Shown one piece after another: positions 15,960 to 25,314 of a stretch of 33,598 nt of DNA. Origin of the DNA: an uncultured delta proteobacterium (GTDB lineage: Bacteria; Myxococcota_A; Polyangia; Polyangiales; Ga0077539); assembly GCA_903845045.1 (NCBI GenBank), contig CAIMWA010000665.1, positions 1 through 33,598 of the forward strand, given 5' to 3'. The notes under the pieces were generated by a model. The model did not search any database and was not told the DNA's origin. It was given only the letters and a program-made list of their open reading frames with translations. A program made the position numbers and the translations under genes. How positions within the stretch are numbered: the stretch's first letter is position 1; every line of letters starts with the position of its first letter.

Positions 15960-15975
15960 ATACCCCCCTCGGTAT
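15960..15975 (-). promoter_or_regulatory. Small hairpin presenting the Shine-Dalgarno of the bL12-like gene
   Basis: The sequence ATACC-N6-GGTAT forms a 5-bp stem just upstream of the GTG start at 15953. On the minus strand the loop reads GAGGGG, the only good Shine-Dalgarno for this gene, about 9 nt from the start. It might modulate translation, but such a short stem could arise by chance. Confidence 0.25.
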
Positions 15976-16036
15976 TCCGTCGACAGAGCGCAGTCTTCGG
16001 AAATCTCTCCGCGGCGTCAAGGCCACGGACGGGCCG

Positions 16037-16750
16037 TCACGACTCTTCGGCGGCCACCGCGAGCGCGACCGACAGCATCTGCTCGAAGCTCCGCGCGCGG
16101 TCGTCGGAGCTGAGCTTCTCGCCCGTCACCAGGTGGTCCGACACCGTGAGGAGCGTCAGCGCGCGCGCGCCATGCTCCGCCGCGACGCCGTACAGCCCCG
16201 CGGCCTCCATCTCGAGCGCGAGCACGCCGAGCGCGGTGAGGCGCTCGTTGAGCCCCGAGGGCGGCGCGTAGAAGAGGTCCGACGAGAAGACCGTGCCGAC
16301 GCGCACGGGAACGCCGAGGCGCTCGGCGGCATCGACGGCGCGGCGGCACAGCGCGAAATCGCCCACCGCAGGCAGGTCGTGGCCGAGGCAGCGCGTGCGG
16401 TTCACGTTCGAGTCGGTGCCCGCCGCGAGCGCGATCAAGACGTCCCGCACCCGCACCGACCGCTGGATCGCCCCGCAGCTTCCGACGCGCAGCAGCACCT
16501 TCGCGCCGTACTCGCGGATGAGCTCCGTCGCGTAGATCGAGACCGACGGGATGCCCATGCCGTGGCCGAGCACGGACACCCGGCGGCCGGCGAAGGTGCC
16601 CGTGAAGCCGAGCATGTTGCGCACGTCGGTCACCTGCCGCGCGTCCGTCAGAAAACGCTCGGCGATGAACGCCGCCCGCCGAGGGTCGCCGGGCATCAGG
16701 ACCACCGGCGCGAAGTCACCCGGGGACGCGGAAATGTGGGGTGTGGACAT
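16037..16750 (-). CDS. deoD: Purine-nucleoside phosphorylase DeoD-type
   Basis: 237 residues, close to the 239 of E. coli DeoD and collinear with it: MSTPHISASPGDFAPVVLMP, GDPRRAAFIAE, NMLGFTGTF, GHGMGIPSVSIY, LLRVGSCGA, SDLFY, LEMEAAGLYGVAAEHGA and TVSDH. The enzyme reversibly phosphorolyses purine (deoxy)ribonucleosides to base plus (deoxy)ribose-1-phosphate in salvage. His5, Arg24, the RVGS Arg/Ser, the EMEAAG Glu and the SDH Asp correspond to nucleoside- or phosphate-binding or catalytic residues in hexameric PNPs. The start at 16750 is set by homology; GGAGG lies 12 nt upstream, and an in-frame ATG at 16762 is an alternative. A paired REP element ends only 19 bp upstream. Confidence 0.95.
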   Translation of the reverse strand: MSTPHISASPGDFAPVVLMPGDPRRAAFIAERFLTDARQVTDVRNMLGFTGTFAGRRVSVLGHGMGIPSVSIYATELIREYGAKVLLRVGSCGAIQRSVRVRDVLIALAAGTDSNVNRTRCLGHDLPAVGDFALCRRAVDAAERLGVPVRVGTVFSSDLFYAPPSGLNERLTALGVLALEMEAAGLYGVAAEHGARALTLLTVSDHLVTGEKLSSDDRARSFEQMLSVALAVAAEES

Positions 16751-16768
16751 CGTCGGGAGCATCCTCCA

Positions 16769-16904
16769 CCCGGGGACGGTTTCAACAAGTTGCCATTCCG
16801 GTGTGACCGGAATTCCGCCCCGCGAAAAGGCTCGATTTCTAGAATTTTTGAACGAACGAATTCCGGTCTCACCGGAATGTTGAATTGTTGAAACCGTCCC
16901 CGGG
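16769..16904. repeat. Paired REP-like (BIME-like) palindromic element
   Basis: About 136 bp. Two inverted arms of about 45 bp start CCCGGGGACGGTTTCAACAA at both ends (the right arm read on the minus strand). Each arm contains a perfect dyad: ATTCCGGT-GTG-ACCGGAAT on the left (16795-16813) and ATTCCGGT-CTC-ACCGGAAT on the right (16860-16878). Between them is an AT-rich core (TTTCTAGAATTTTTGAACG), unusual in this GC-rich sequence. The structure matches two REP units in inverted orientation. It sits between the stop of the small conserved gene and the start of deoD, both on the minus strand. A single copy of the same unit is at 9696. Confidence 0.85.
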
Positions 16905-16928
16905 GCTCTTGGTCCCCCTGCCTTTCGA

Positions 16929-17282
16929 TCACTCGCCCCACGCCGCCCGATCGTCGCCCGGCCGCGGAAGACGCCCGGCGAGCCACGTCGCGGCCATCGA
17001 CGGCGCGAAGTTCGCGTCGGTGGCCTCGATGAACCACGACAAGAAGTCTTCGGGACCGCCGTTCAACGCCGGCGAGGGCGAGACCGGGTAGAACCGGGTC
17101 GGCAGGCGGCGCTCCATGGAGAGCAGGTTCAGCACGTGTCCGAGCTCCTGCACGACGCACCACGACAGGGGATCGTCGATGTCGAGGCGGAGCTTCACCC
17201 ACCAACACCCGGTGTCGTACACGCCGTCCGCGACGACGTGCGCGCCGGGGATGAAGTCGAGGAACTTCACCAGGGACTTCAT
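16929..17282 (-). CDS. Small conserved hypothetical protein
   Basis: 117 residues from ATG 17282 (MKSLVKFLDFIPGAHVVADG); the open frame extends upstream to 17348 but with poor sequence. No signal peptide or membrane span. Notable segments are YDTGCWWVKLRLDID, WCVVQELGHVLNLLSMERRL, TRFYPVSPSPALNGGPEDFL and SWFIEATD. The motif LNGGPEDFLSW...EATD...F.P...A.WL looks like that of a family of short uncharacterised bacterial proteins I have seen annotated only as hypothetical. It ends 24 bp before the REP pair that precedes deoD and follows comEC on the same strand by about 100 bp. Function unknown. Confidence 0.7.
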   Translation of the reverse strand: MKSLVKFLDFIPGAHVVADGVYDTGCWWVKLRLDIDDPLSWCVVQELGHVLNLLSMERRLPTRFYPVSPSPALNGGPEDFLSWFIEATDANFAPSMAATWLAGRLPRPGDDRAAWGE

Positions 17283-17383
17283 CGGTCGACACGTTACCAG
17301 AGGCGACGAACCACGCGGGGGTTGCAGGCTCGCTGCCTTGCTGCCCATGCGCCCGAGCGAGGATGTGTCCCGCTACGCCGCCA

Positions 17384-19744
17384 TCAGTCGAAGCGCCCGT
17401 CCGGTCCCAGCCACACGCTCACCTGCCCGTCGCGGTCCGTGCGACGCAGCGGGATCCCGAGCGCCACGAGCCGCGCCAGCACCGACGGATGGGGATGTCC
17501 GAAGGGCGACGGGTGACCGCTCGACACTAGAGCCACCCGCGGCGCGAGGGCCTGGAGCCACGGCTCCGTCGAAGACGTGCGGCTCCCGTGATGACCGAGC
17601 TTGAGCACCGTCACCGGCGCGAGCCCGCGACGGACGAGATCGCCCTCGCCCGCCGCCTCGAGATCGCCGGGGAGCATCGCCGAGGCGCGTCCGAGGTCGA
17701 CGCGCAGCACCAGCGACGCCGCGTTCGGTGACAGGTTCGCGGTGAGCCCCGCACACGGCGCGAGCACCGTCAGCATCGCCGCGCCGAAGCGATGCTGACC
17801 GCAGAGCGACGGCACCGTGCGCCGCGGCACCCCTCGGCGTTCCGCGGCCTCGCGCAAAGCCCGATAGAAGCCGGCGGTGTGCAAGGCCTCGCCCTGCCCG
17901 GTCTCCCAGAACTCGTGCACGGTGATCCCGTCGAACACCGCCGCGAGGCCGCCGCCGTGGTCGGGATGGGGGTGCGTCAACACTGCGAGCGCGACCTCCG
18001 ACCTCCGCGTCGCGCGAAGCCACGGCACGACGATGCTTCGCCCCGGATCAGCCTCGCCGTGCACCGCGCCGCCCGCGTCGACGAGCACCGTGCGTCCATC
18101 AGGAAGGTCCAGGACCAGCGCGTCGCCCTGCCCGACGTCGAGGGCCGTGATGCGAACGCCGCCGTGCGTGTCGCGTTCGCTTCGTACGCGAAGCTCCGAG
18201 ACGGCGCAGACCACCACCGCCGCCGCCATCAACGCGCGCCCGCCCGCGCTCCGCAGCGAGCGCACGAGCACCGCCGCGCCCACGAGCGCAACGGTCTGCG
18301 CGAAGGTCGGCACCGCGGTCTCGATGCCAGCGAGGGGGATGCGTCCGAGCAGCGCCGCCCCGGCGAAGAGCAGCCGCAGCGCGTGCGCATCGAGCCACCC
18401 GAGCGGCACCGCGAGCGCCGGCGCGAGGTGCGCCGCGGCGGCCGTGGCGAGGGTCAACGGCAACGTCACCGCCTCGGCGAAGGGGGCCGCGACGACGTTG
18501 CCGAGCGTCCCGAGGGCCGGGGCGCGTCCGAAGCGCAGCGCGAGCAGCGGGGCCACGGCGAGGCCCACGCGCACCGTGGCCACCAGGGCTTCGCGCAACG
18601 CCCGCCGCGCCCGCGCGACACGGGAGCTCTCGCGCTCGGGGGCCTCGTCGGGTGCGTGCAGCACGAGCACCGCGGTGGCCACCGTCGAGAGCTGCAGCCC
18701 CAGGTCGTGGAGCATCGCGGGGTCGGCGAGCACCATCGCCAGCACCACCACCGACAGCACCGATGCGGGGTGCGCGCGGCGTCCTGCGAGCGCCAGCGCC
18801 GCGGTCACGACGCCAGACACGAGCGCCCGCACCGACGCCGGCGACGCCCCGGTCATCAGCACGAAGAACCCCGCCGCGGGCAGCGGGAGCACCTTCGCCG
18901 CGCGCACGCCGAGTCCTCGCGCCGCAAGCCACGGCACGCGCCGCCCGAGCCACGCCGCGACGGCCCCGAGCACCGCAAGCACCATGGAGACGTGCGCGCC
19001 GCTCACGGCGAGCAGGTGCGCGAGGCCGGTCTCGCGAAAGGCGTCCAGTTCAGCCTCGTCGAGGCCTTGCTCCTCGCCGAAGAGCAGCGCTCCCGCCCGC
19101 GCCGCATCGGCGCCCCCGAGCGTTCGACGGAGCCCCGCGTCGACGGCTCGACGCGCCCGCCACGCGCTGCGACGCACCCGAGCCCACGCCCCACCGGAGC
19201 CCGGCTCCACCTCGCACGCTGCCGTGCGCACGCGCCACGCGACGCCGCGACGAAGCGACTGCATCGCCGGGTCCTCGAGCGGGGGGTTGCGCCACGGGAT
19301 CACCGGACGCGCGGTCACCACCGCCGACAGCACGTCGCCCGGCGCCGCATCGCAGCGCCCCGCGGGAGCCGTGAGCGACACCGTTCCGAGCGCCGTGCCC
19401 TCGACGACGCAGCGGACGCCATCGCCATGGGCCTCGCATCCCCGGGCCACGCTGCCCGTGACGCGACGGGCGTGCACCGCGGGAGGCGCGTTCCACCAGG
19501 GGACATCGTCGCCATGGACGCCACCAACCGCGAAGGCCGCCACCGCGACCATCGCTCCGACGGCCGCGGCCCCCCGCGCCCGGGCGAGCAACGCCGACGC
19601 CACCCCGAACACCGCCCAGGCGACCCCGCCGGCGGGACCGACGGCACACCCGAGGGCAAAGGAGGCCAGCAGCAGCGGGAAGATCCAACGCACCGCGGCA
19701 TGCCGATCACGACGCGTGCCGAAGTGCTTTCCCGAGGAATTCAA
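17384..19744 (-). CDS. comEC: DNA internalisation competence protein ComEC/Rec2
   Basis: 786 residues from a TTG at 19744; GTG 19693 (VRWIFPLLL) is a plausible alternative, and neither has a strong Shine-Dalgarno. Order of domains: N-terminal hydrophobic helices (about 18-75), an OB-like DUF4131 region (about 90-180), the multi-helix Competence domain (about 215-520, with LAHLLAVSGAHVSMVLAVLG), and a C-terminal metallo-beta-lactamase domain (530-770) with ITALDVGQGDAL, LTHPHPDHGGG and LKLGHHGS. ComEC forms the inner-membrane channel that imports single-stranded DNA during transformation; its MBL domain may degrade the non-transferred strand. No comEA or other competence genes are adjacent. 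Confidence 0.9.
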   Translation of the reverse strand: MNSSGKHFGTRRDRHAAVRWIFPLLLASFALGCAVGPAGGVAWAVFGVASALLARARGAAAVGAMVAVAAFAVGGVHGDDVPWWNAPPAVHARRVTGSVARGCEAHGDGVRCVVEGTALGTVSLTAPAGRCDAAPGDVLSAVVTARPVIPWRNPPLEDPAMQSLRRGVAWRVRTAACEVEPGSGGAWARVRRSAWRARRAVDAGLRRTLGGADAARAGALLFGEEQGLDEAELDAFRETGLAHLLAVSGAHVSMVLAVLGAVAAWLGRRVPWLAARGLGVRAAKVLPLPAAGFFVLMTGASPASVRALVSGVVTAALALAGRRAHPASVLSVVVLAMVLADPAMLHDLGLQLSTVATAVLVLHAPDEAPERESSRVARARRALREALVATVRVGLAVAPLLALRFGRAPALGTLGNVVAAPFAEAVTLPLTLATAAAAHLAPALAVPLGWLDAHALRLLFAGAALLGRIPLAGIETAVPTFAQTVALVGAAVLVRSLRSAGGRALMAAAVVVCAVSELRVRSERDTHGGVRITALDVGQGDALVLDLPDGRTVLVDAGGAVHGEADPGRSIVVPWLRATRRSEVALAVLTHPHPDHGGGLAAVFDGITVHEFWETGQGEALHTAGFYRALREAAERRGVPRRTVPSLCGQHRFGAAMLTVLAPCAGLTANLSPNAASLVLRVDLGRASAMLPGDLEAAGEGDLVRRGLAPVTVLKLGHHGSRTSSTEPWLQALAPRVALVSSGHPSPFGHPHPSVLARLVALGIPLRRTDRDGQVSVWLGPDGRFD

Positions 19745-19809
19745 GGATCCGCCAGGGTGGCGGGGTGGCGGCGGCGGGTGGCGGCGGGGGTGGCGGTGGA
19801 CCTTCCGGC

Positions 19810-19838
19810 TTGACGACCCTGACCCTCACGTGTAGGGA
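19810..19838 (+). promoter_or_regulatory. Candidate promoter of the merR-isc operon
   Basis: TTGACG at 19810-19815 is a good -35 match. With 17-bp spacing, a weak -10 (TAGGGA) lies at 19833-19838. The spacer and -10 are overlapped by the degenerate dyad CCTCACG-TGTA-GGGAAGG (19824-19841), which shares its left half with the better palindrome downstream. MerR proteins often bind within the spacer. The assignment rests on sequence inspection alone. Confidence 0.4.
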
Positions 19839-19853
19839 AGGTTTCGTTCAAAC

Positions 19854-19871
19854 CCTTACGTGAGCGTGAGG
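19854..19871. promoter_or_regulatory. Quasi-palindromic MerR-type operator upstream of merR-isc
   Basis: CCTTACG-TGAG-CGTGAGG: 7-bp arms with one mismatch around a 4-bp centre, 14-31 bp upstream of the merR start. The core ACG-N4-CGT resembles operators described for some MerR-family metabolic regulators (LiuR-like). The string ACCCT[CT]ACGTG occurs twice in the leader (from 19822 and from 19852), suggesting two sites. Function inferred. Confidence 0.5.
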
Positions 19872-19884
19872 TTCAGCCACCCCC

Positions 19885-20418
19885 ATGACGGTCCGACTTC
19901 CCATCGCGCATCCCGAGTCGCTCGCGCCCCCGCCCAAGGGCGATGGCGTGCTGCTGCTGCGCGTGGGCGACCTGGCCCAGCGGACGCAGAAGTCCGTGCG
20001 GGCGCTGCACCTCTACGAAGAGCTCGGGCTGCTGCTGCCCATCGAGCGCAGCAAGGGCGGCTTTCGGCTCTACAGCGACGACGCGGTGCTCCGCGTGCGC
20101 TGGATCTCGCGGCTGCAGGACCTCGGCTTCTCGCTCCCGGACATTCGCGAGCTGGTTCGCGAGTGGGAGCGATCGCGCAGCGCGACGGACGCGATGGCGA
20201 AGATCCGCGGGCTCTACCGAGACAAGCTCCGCGACGCCGAGGCGCAGATCGAGCGGCTGCAGCAGCTCCGCGACGAGCTTCGGTCTTCGGTCTCCTACCT
20301 CGAGGTCTGCGACGAATGCGCCCCGGTGAAGGCCGTGTCGTCGTGCCCTGAATGCGATCTTCATGGCTGCGGCGCGCCCGAGCTCGTCGCCGGCCTCCAC
20401 GGTTCCCGACACGACTGA
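19885..20418 (+). CDS. MerR-family regulator of the isc operon with C-terminal Cys cluster
   Basis: 177 residues. The MerR winged helix spans about residues 24-95 (LRVGDLAQRTQKSVRALHLY, EELGLLLPIERSKGGFRLY, LQDLGFSLPDIRELV). A coiled-coil dimerisation helix follows at about 102-136. The C-terminal tail carries five cysteines: C142, C145, C154, C157 and C162 in CDEC...CPECDLHGCG. The pattern could bind a metal or an iron-sulfur cluster, as in SoxR (also a MerR protein), although the spacing differs from SoxR's. Its stop is only 15 bp before iscS, and it takes the place occupied by IscR in proteobacterial isc operons. I infer that it senses Fe-S or iron status and controls this operon; this is untested. 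Confidence 0.85.
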   Translation: MTVRLPIAHPESLAPPPKGDGVLLLRVGDLAQRTQKSVRALHLYEELGLLLPIERSKGGFRLYSDDAVLRVRWISRLQDLGFSLPDIRELVREWERSRSATDAMAKIRGLYRDKLRDAEAQIERLQQLRDELRSSVSYLEVCDECAPVKAVSSCPECDLHGCGAPELVAGLHGSRHD

Positions 20419-20433
20419 GATGGGAGTTCCCCG

Positions 20434-21660
20434 ATGGCGCTGAAGTTCCCGATCTACATGGACTACCACGCGACGACGCCCGTCGATCCGCGCGTGCTCG
20501 AGACGATGCTCCCGTTCTTCACGGAGAATTTCGGCAACGCCGCGTCGCGCTCGCACCGCTACGGGTGGGTGGCCGAAGAGGCCGTCGGCTACGCCCGCGA
20601 GCAGGTCGCGACGTTCCTCGGCGCCGACCGCCCCGAGGAGATCGTGTTCACCTCGGGCGCGAGCGAGAGCGACAACCTCGCGCTCAAGGGCGTCGCGGAG
20701 TTCTATCGCGACAAGGGAAACCACATCATCACGACGAAGATCGAGCACAAGGCGATCCTCGACACGTGCAAGCGCCTCGAGAAGGAGGGCTTCGAGGTCA
20801 CCTACCTCGATGTGGGCAAGGAGGGCCTCGTCTCCGTCGACGACGTGCGCGCGGCGATCACCGACAAGACCATCCTCGTCTCGGTGATGCTCGCGAACAA
20901 CGAGGTCGGAACGATCCAGCCCATCGCGGAGATCGGCGCGCTCTGCAAGGAACGGGGGGTGATCTTCCACTCCGACGCGGTGCAGGGGCTCGGCAAGACC
21001 GAGTTCGACGTGAAGGCCATGGGCGTCGACCTCGCCTCGGTCACTGCGCACAAGATCTATGGTCCCAAGGGCGTGGGCGCGCTCTACGTGCGGCGGTCGA
21101 AGCCCCGGGTGCGCCTCACCGCGCAGATCGACGGCGGCGGCCACGAGCGCGGCATGCGGTCGGGACCGCTGAACGTTCCGGGCATCGTGGGCTTCGGCAA
21201 GGCCTGCGAGATCCTAACCAAGGAGTGGCGCGCCGAGGCCGAGAAGCTCCGCGGGCTCCGTGATCGCCTGAAGCACAAGCTCTTCGCCGAGCTCGACGAG
21301 CTCTTCATCAACGGCGCCTGGGGCGACCGGCGCCTTCCCAACAACCTCAACGTGTCGTTCGCGTACGTCGAGGGCGAAGGGCTCATGATGGCCATCAAGG
21401 ACGTGGGCGTGTCGTCGGGCAGCGCCTGCACCAGCGCCTCCCTCGAGCCGTCGTACGTCCTCCGCGCGCTGGGCGTCGACGAGGAGCTCGCGCACACGAG
21501 CATCCGCTTCGGCCTCGGGCGCTTCACCACCGAGGAGGAGGTCGACTACGTGGCCCGCCTGGTGATCGACAAGGTGAAGAAGCTCCGCGACCTCTCGCCG
21601 CTCTACGAGATGGCGAAGGAGGGCGTGAACCTCAAGGACATCGCCTGGACGGCGCACTGA
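20434..21660 (+). CDS. iscS: Cysteine desulfurase IscS
   Basis: 408-residue PLP enzyme (class V aminotransferase fold) that removes sulfur from L-cysteine, yielding alanine and an enzyme persulfide that is passed to IscU. Conserved elements are [14 protein letters not shown] at the N-terminus, His105 in [15 protein letters not shown], Asp181 in FHSDAVQG, the PLP lysine K207 in [10 protein letters not shown], and the catalytic Cys332 in [21 protein letters not shown] on the flexible loop. The last residues (about 390-408) contain the IscU-interacting type of tail. Start ATG 20434, with GGGAG upstream. Length and loop place it in the housekeeping IscS (group I) class, not SufS. Confidence 0.97.
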   Translation: MALKFPIYMDYHATTPVDPRVLETMLPFFTENFGNAASRSHRYGWVAEEAVGYAREQVATFLGADRPEEIVFTSGASESDNLALKGVAEFYRDKGNHIITTKIEHKAILDTCKRLEKEGFEVTYLDVGKEGLVSVDDVRAAITDKTILVSVMLANNEVGTIQPIAEIGALCKERGVIFHSDAVQGLGKTEFDVKAMGVDLASVTAHKIYGPKGVGALYVRRSKPRVRLTAQIDGGGHERGMRSGPLNVPGIVGFGKACEILTKEWRAEAEKLRGLRDRLKHKLFAELDELFINGAWGDRRLPNNLNVSFAYVEGEGLMMAIKDVGVSSGSACTSASLEPSYVLRALGVDEELAHTSIRFGLGRFTTEEEVDYVARLVIDKVKKLRDLSPLYEMAKEGVNLKDIAWTAH

Positions 21661-21694
21661 GCCGTTCGCGGCACGAGAAGGAAGAGAAGGCACC

Positions 21695-22090
21695 ATGGCA
21701 TACAGCGACAAGGTGATCGATCACGCAGAGAACCCGCGCAACGTCGGGACCCTCGACAAGGACGACCCGAGCGTCGGGACCGGCCTCGTGGGCGCTCCGG
21801 CGTGCGGCGACGTGATGCGCCTGCAGATCCGCGTCAGCGGCGAAGGCGTCATCGAGGACGCGAAGTTCAAGACCTTCGGCTGCGGGTCGGCCATCGCGAG
21901 CTCGTCGCTGGCGACGGAGTGGCTCAAGGGCCGCACCCTCGAAGAGGCCGGGAGCATTCGCAACACCGACATCGTGAAGGAGCTCAACCTTCCGCCGGTG
22001 AAGATCCACTGCTCGGTGCTGGCCGAGGACGCGATCAAGAGCGCCATCGAGGACTTTCGCAAGAAGCAGTCCTCGCGCAGCGGAGCCTGA
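21695..22090 (+). CDS. iscU: Iron-sulfur cluster assembly scaffold IscU
   Basis: 131 residues. All scaffold determinants are present at the canonical numbering: Cys37, Asp39 (APACGDVM), Cys63 (FGCGSAIASSS) and Cys106 (KIHCSVLAEDAI), plus the HscA recognition motif LPPVK at residues 99-103. IscU accepts sulfur from IscS and iron to build a [2Fe-2S] cluster, then hands it on with HscA/HscB. Start ATG 21695 after a purine-rich leader (GAGAAGGAAGAGAAGG). The gene is 34 bp downstream of iscS. Confidence 0.97.
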   Translation: MAYSDKVIDHAENPRNVGTLDKDDPSVGTGLVGAPACGDVMRLQIRVSGEGVIEDAKFKTFGCGSAIASSSLATEWLKGRTLEEAGSIRNTDIVKELNLPPVKIHCSVLAEDAIKSAIEDFRKKQSSRSGA

Positions 22091-22116
22091 TCGTGGACGG
22101 AGGAGGAGGAGCGACG

Positions 22117-22452
22117 ATGGTCGAGCTCGCGGTGAAGGTGAGTCCGAGGGCGGTGTCGAAGGCCAAGGAGGCGCTCGTGAAGCGCGGCACGCCCAGCGCT
22201 GCGCTTCGGCTCGGGGTGCGCGGCGGCGGGTGCTCGGGGTTCTCGTACGTCATCGAGTTCGCCGACAAGCCTTCGACGCGGGATCACGTCTTCGACTTCG
22301 ACGGGCTCTGCGTCGTCGTCGACCCGAAGTCGCTGGTGTTCCTCAACGGCACCACGCTCGACTACGAGGTGCAGCTCATGAAGCACGGCTTCAAGTTCGT
22401 GAACCCCAACGAGTCCACGGGCTGCGGCTGCGGCGACAGCTTCGGGGTCTGA
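22117..22452 (+). CDS. iscA: Iron-sulfur cluster assembly protein IscA
   Basis: 111-residue A-type carrier. The three conserved cysteines are C39 (GGGCSGFSY), C103 and C105 (TGCGCGDSF), which bind a cluster at the dimer interface. Such proteins receive clusters from the scaffold and deliver them, notably in [4Fe-4S] maturation. The ATG at 22117 follows a repeated GGAGGAGGAGGA Shine-Dalgarno, which may favour high expression. The gene lies 26 bp after iscU and 13 bp before hscB. ErpA-like function cannot be excluded, but its position in the operon favours IscA. Confidence 0.95.
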   Translation: MVELAVKVSPRAVSKAKEALVKRGTPSAALRLGVRGGGCSGFSYVIEFADKPSTRDHVFDFDGLCVVVDPKSLVFLNGTTLDYEVQLMKHGFKFVNPNESTGCGCGDSFGV

Positions 22453-22465
22453 GCGGAGCCCTGGC

Positions 22466-22975
22466 GTGGCGAGCGATCCCTTCGAGGTGCTCGGCGTCCC
22501 GCGGCGCTTCGGGCTCGACGGCGCGGCGCTGGCGCAGCGACACCGCGACCTCTCCCGCGCGCTGCACCCGGACCGCTTCGGCGACGCCGCGCCCACCGAG
22601 CGCCGCGCCGCCATCGAGCGCGCCATGGCCATCAACGAGTCGTTTCGCGCGCTGCGTGATCCGCTGACGCGCGCCGAGGCGCTGCTCGCGGTGCACGGCG
22701 CCGCCCTCGACGAACGCGCCCGCCCGGACCCCGCGATGTTGATGGAGGTCATGGAGCTGCGCGAGGACCTCGAGGCCGCCCGCGGCGACGCCCCGCGCAT
22801 CGAGTCGCTACGGGATGCGGTGGCACGGCGCGTGGCCGCCGAGGAGTCCGCGCTGGTTGCGCTCTTCGACGCCGACACGCTCGATGGCGCCGCCCTCGCG
22901 AAGGCCCGCGCATCGGTGGTGCGGATGAAGTATTTCCGGCGCTTCGGCGATGAGGCCGACGCTCTCGCCGGGTGA
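22466..22975 (+). CDS. hscB: Fe-S protein assembly co-chaperone HscB
   Basis: 169 residues from GTG 22466. The N-terminal J-domain contains HPD at 34-36 ([12 protein letters not shown]), which stimulates the ATPase of HscA. A C-terminal three-helix domain (about 80-165: [19 protein letters not shown], ending [18 protein letters not shown]) matches the IscU-binding module of HscB. It presents IscU to HscA for cluster release. No N-terminal zinc-finger cysteines are present, as in bacterial rather than human HscB. Confidence 0.95.
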   Translation: MASDPFEVLGVPRRFGLDGAALAQRHRDLSRALHPDRFGDAAPTERRAAIERAMAINESFRALRDPLTRAEALLAVHGAALDERARPDPAMLMEVMELREDLEAARGDAPRIESLRDAVARRVAAEESALVALFDADTLDGAALAKARASVVRMKYFRRFGDEADALAG

Positions 22976-22985
22976 GGCACCGACC

Positions 22986-24919
<1,934 letters not shown>

Positions 24920-24923
<4 letters not shown>

Positions 24924-25300
24924 CCACGGTGCGCTTCGTGAACGGCGACGAGGGCCCCGTGGAGGTCGACGTCGAGCCGGGCACCACGCTGCTCCAGGCT
25001 GCGCAGCGCGCCCACGCGCCCGAGGGCTCGGCGTGCGGCGGGGTCTGTGCGTGCTCGACGTGCCACGTGCACGTGCGCCAGGGTCTCGGCCTGCTCTCGG
25101 AGATCGAGGACGAGGAGAACGACATCCTCGACAAGGCCTTCGACGTCGTCGCGACGTCGCGCCTGGGCTGTCAGGCCAAGGTGCTTCGCGAGGGCCTCGT
25201 CGAGGTGGTGATCACCCGGGAGTCATACGAGACCTGGTACAACGAGCACCCCAAGGAGCGGCACGAGCGCGACGAGCGTTTGAAGGCTTCGCGCGGCTGA
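24920..25300 (+). CDS. fdx: ISC-type [2Fe-2S] ferredoxin
   Basis: 126 residues. Adrenodoxin-like ferredoxin with ligands C39, C45, C48 and C84 in the pattern C-x5-C-x2-C-x35-C ([21 protein letters not shown]), plus an extra Cys43 inside the loop. It supplies electrons for cluster assembly on IscU. Residues 103-126 form a charged C-terminal extension ([17 protein letters not shown]) longer than in E. coli Fdx. It is the last gene of the operon; no iscX follows. The start overlaps hscA by 4 bp, implying coupled translation. Confidence 0.95.
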
Positions 25301-25314
25301 GCGAGACTGCGCGC

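Noticed and set aside
17792..19835. Long plus-strand frames opposite comEC
   Set aside because: The comEC product has full domain structure; these frames are low-complexity antisense translations.
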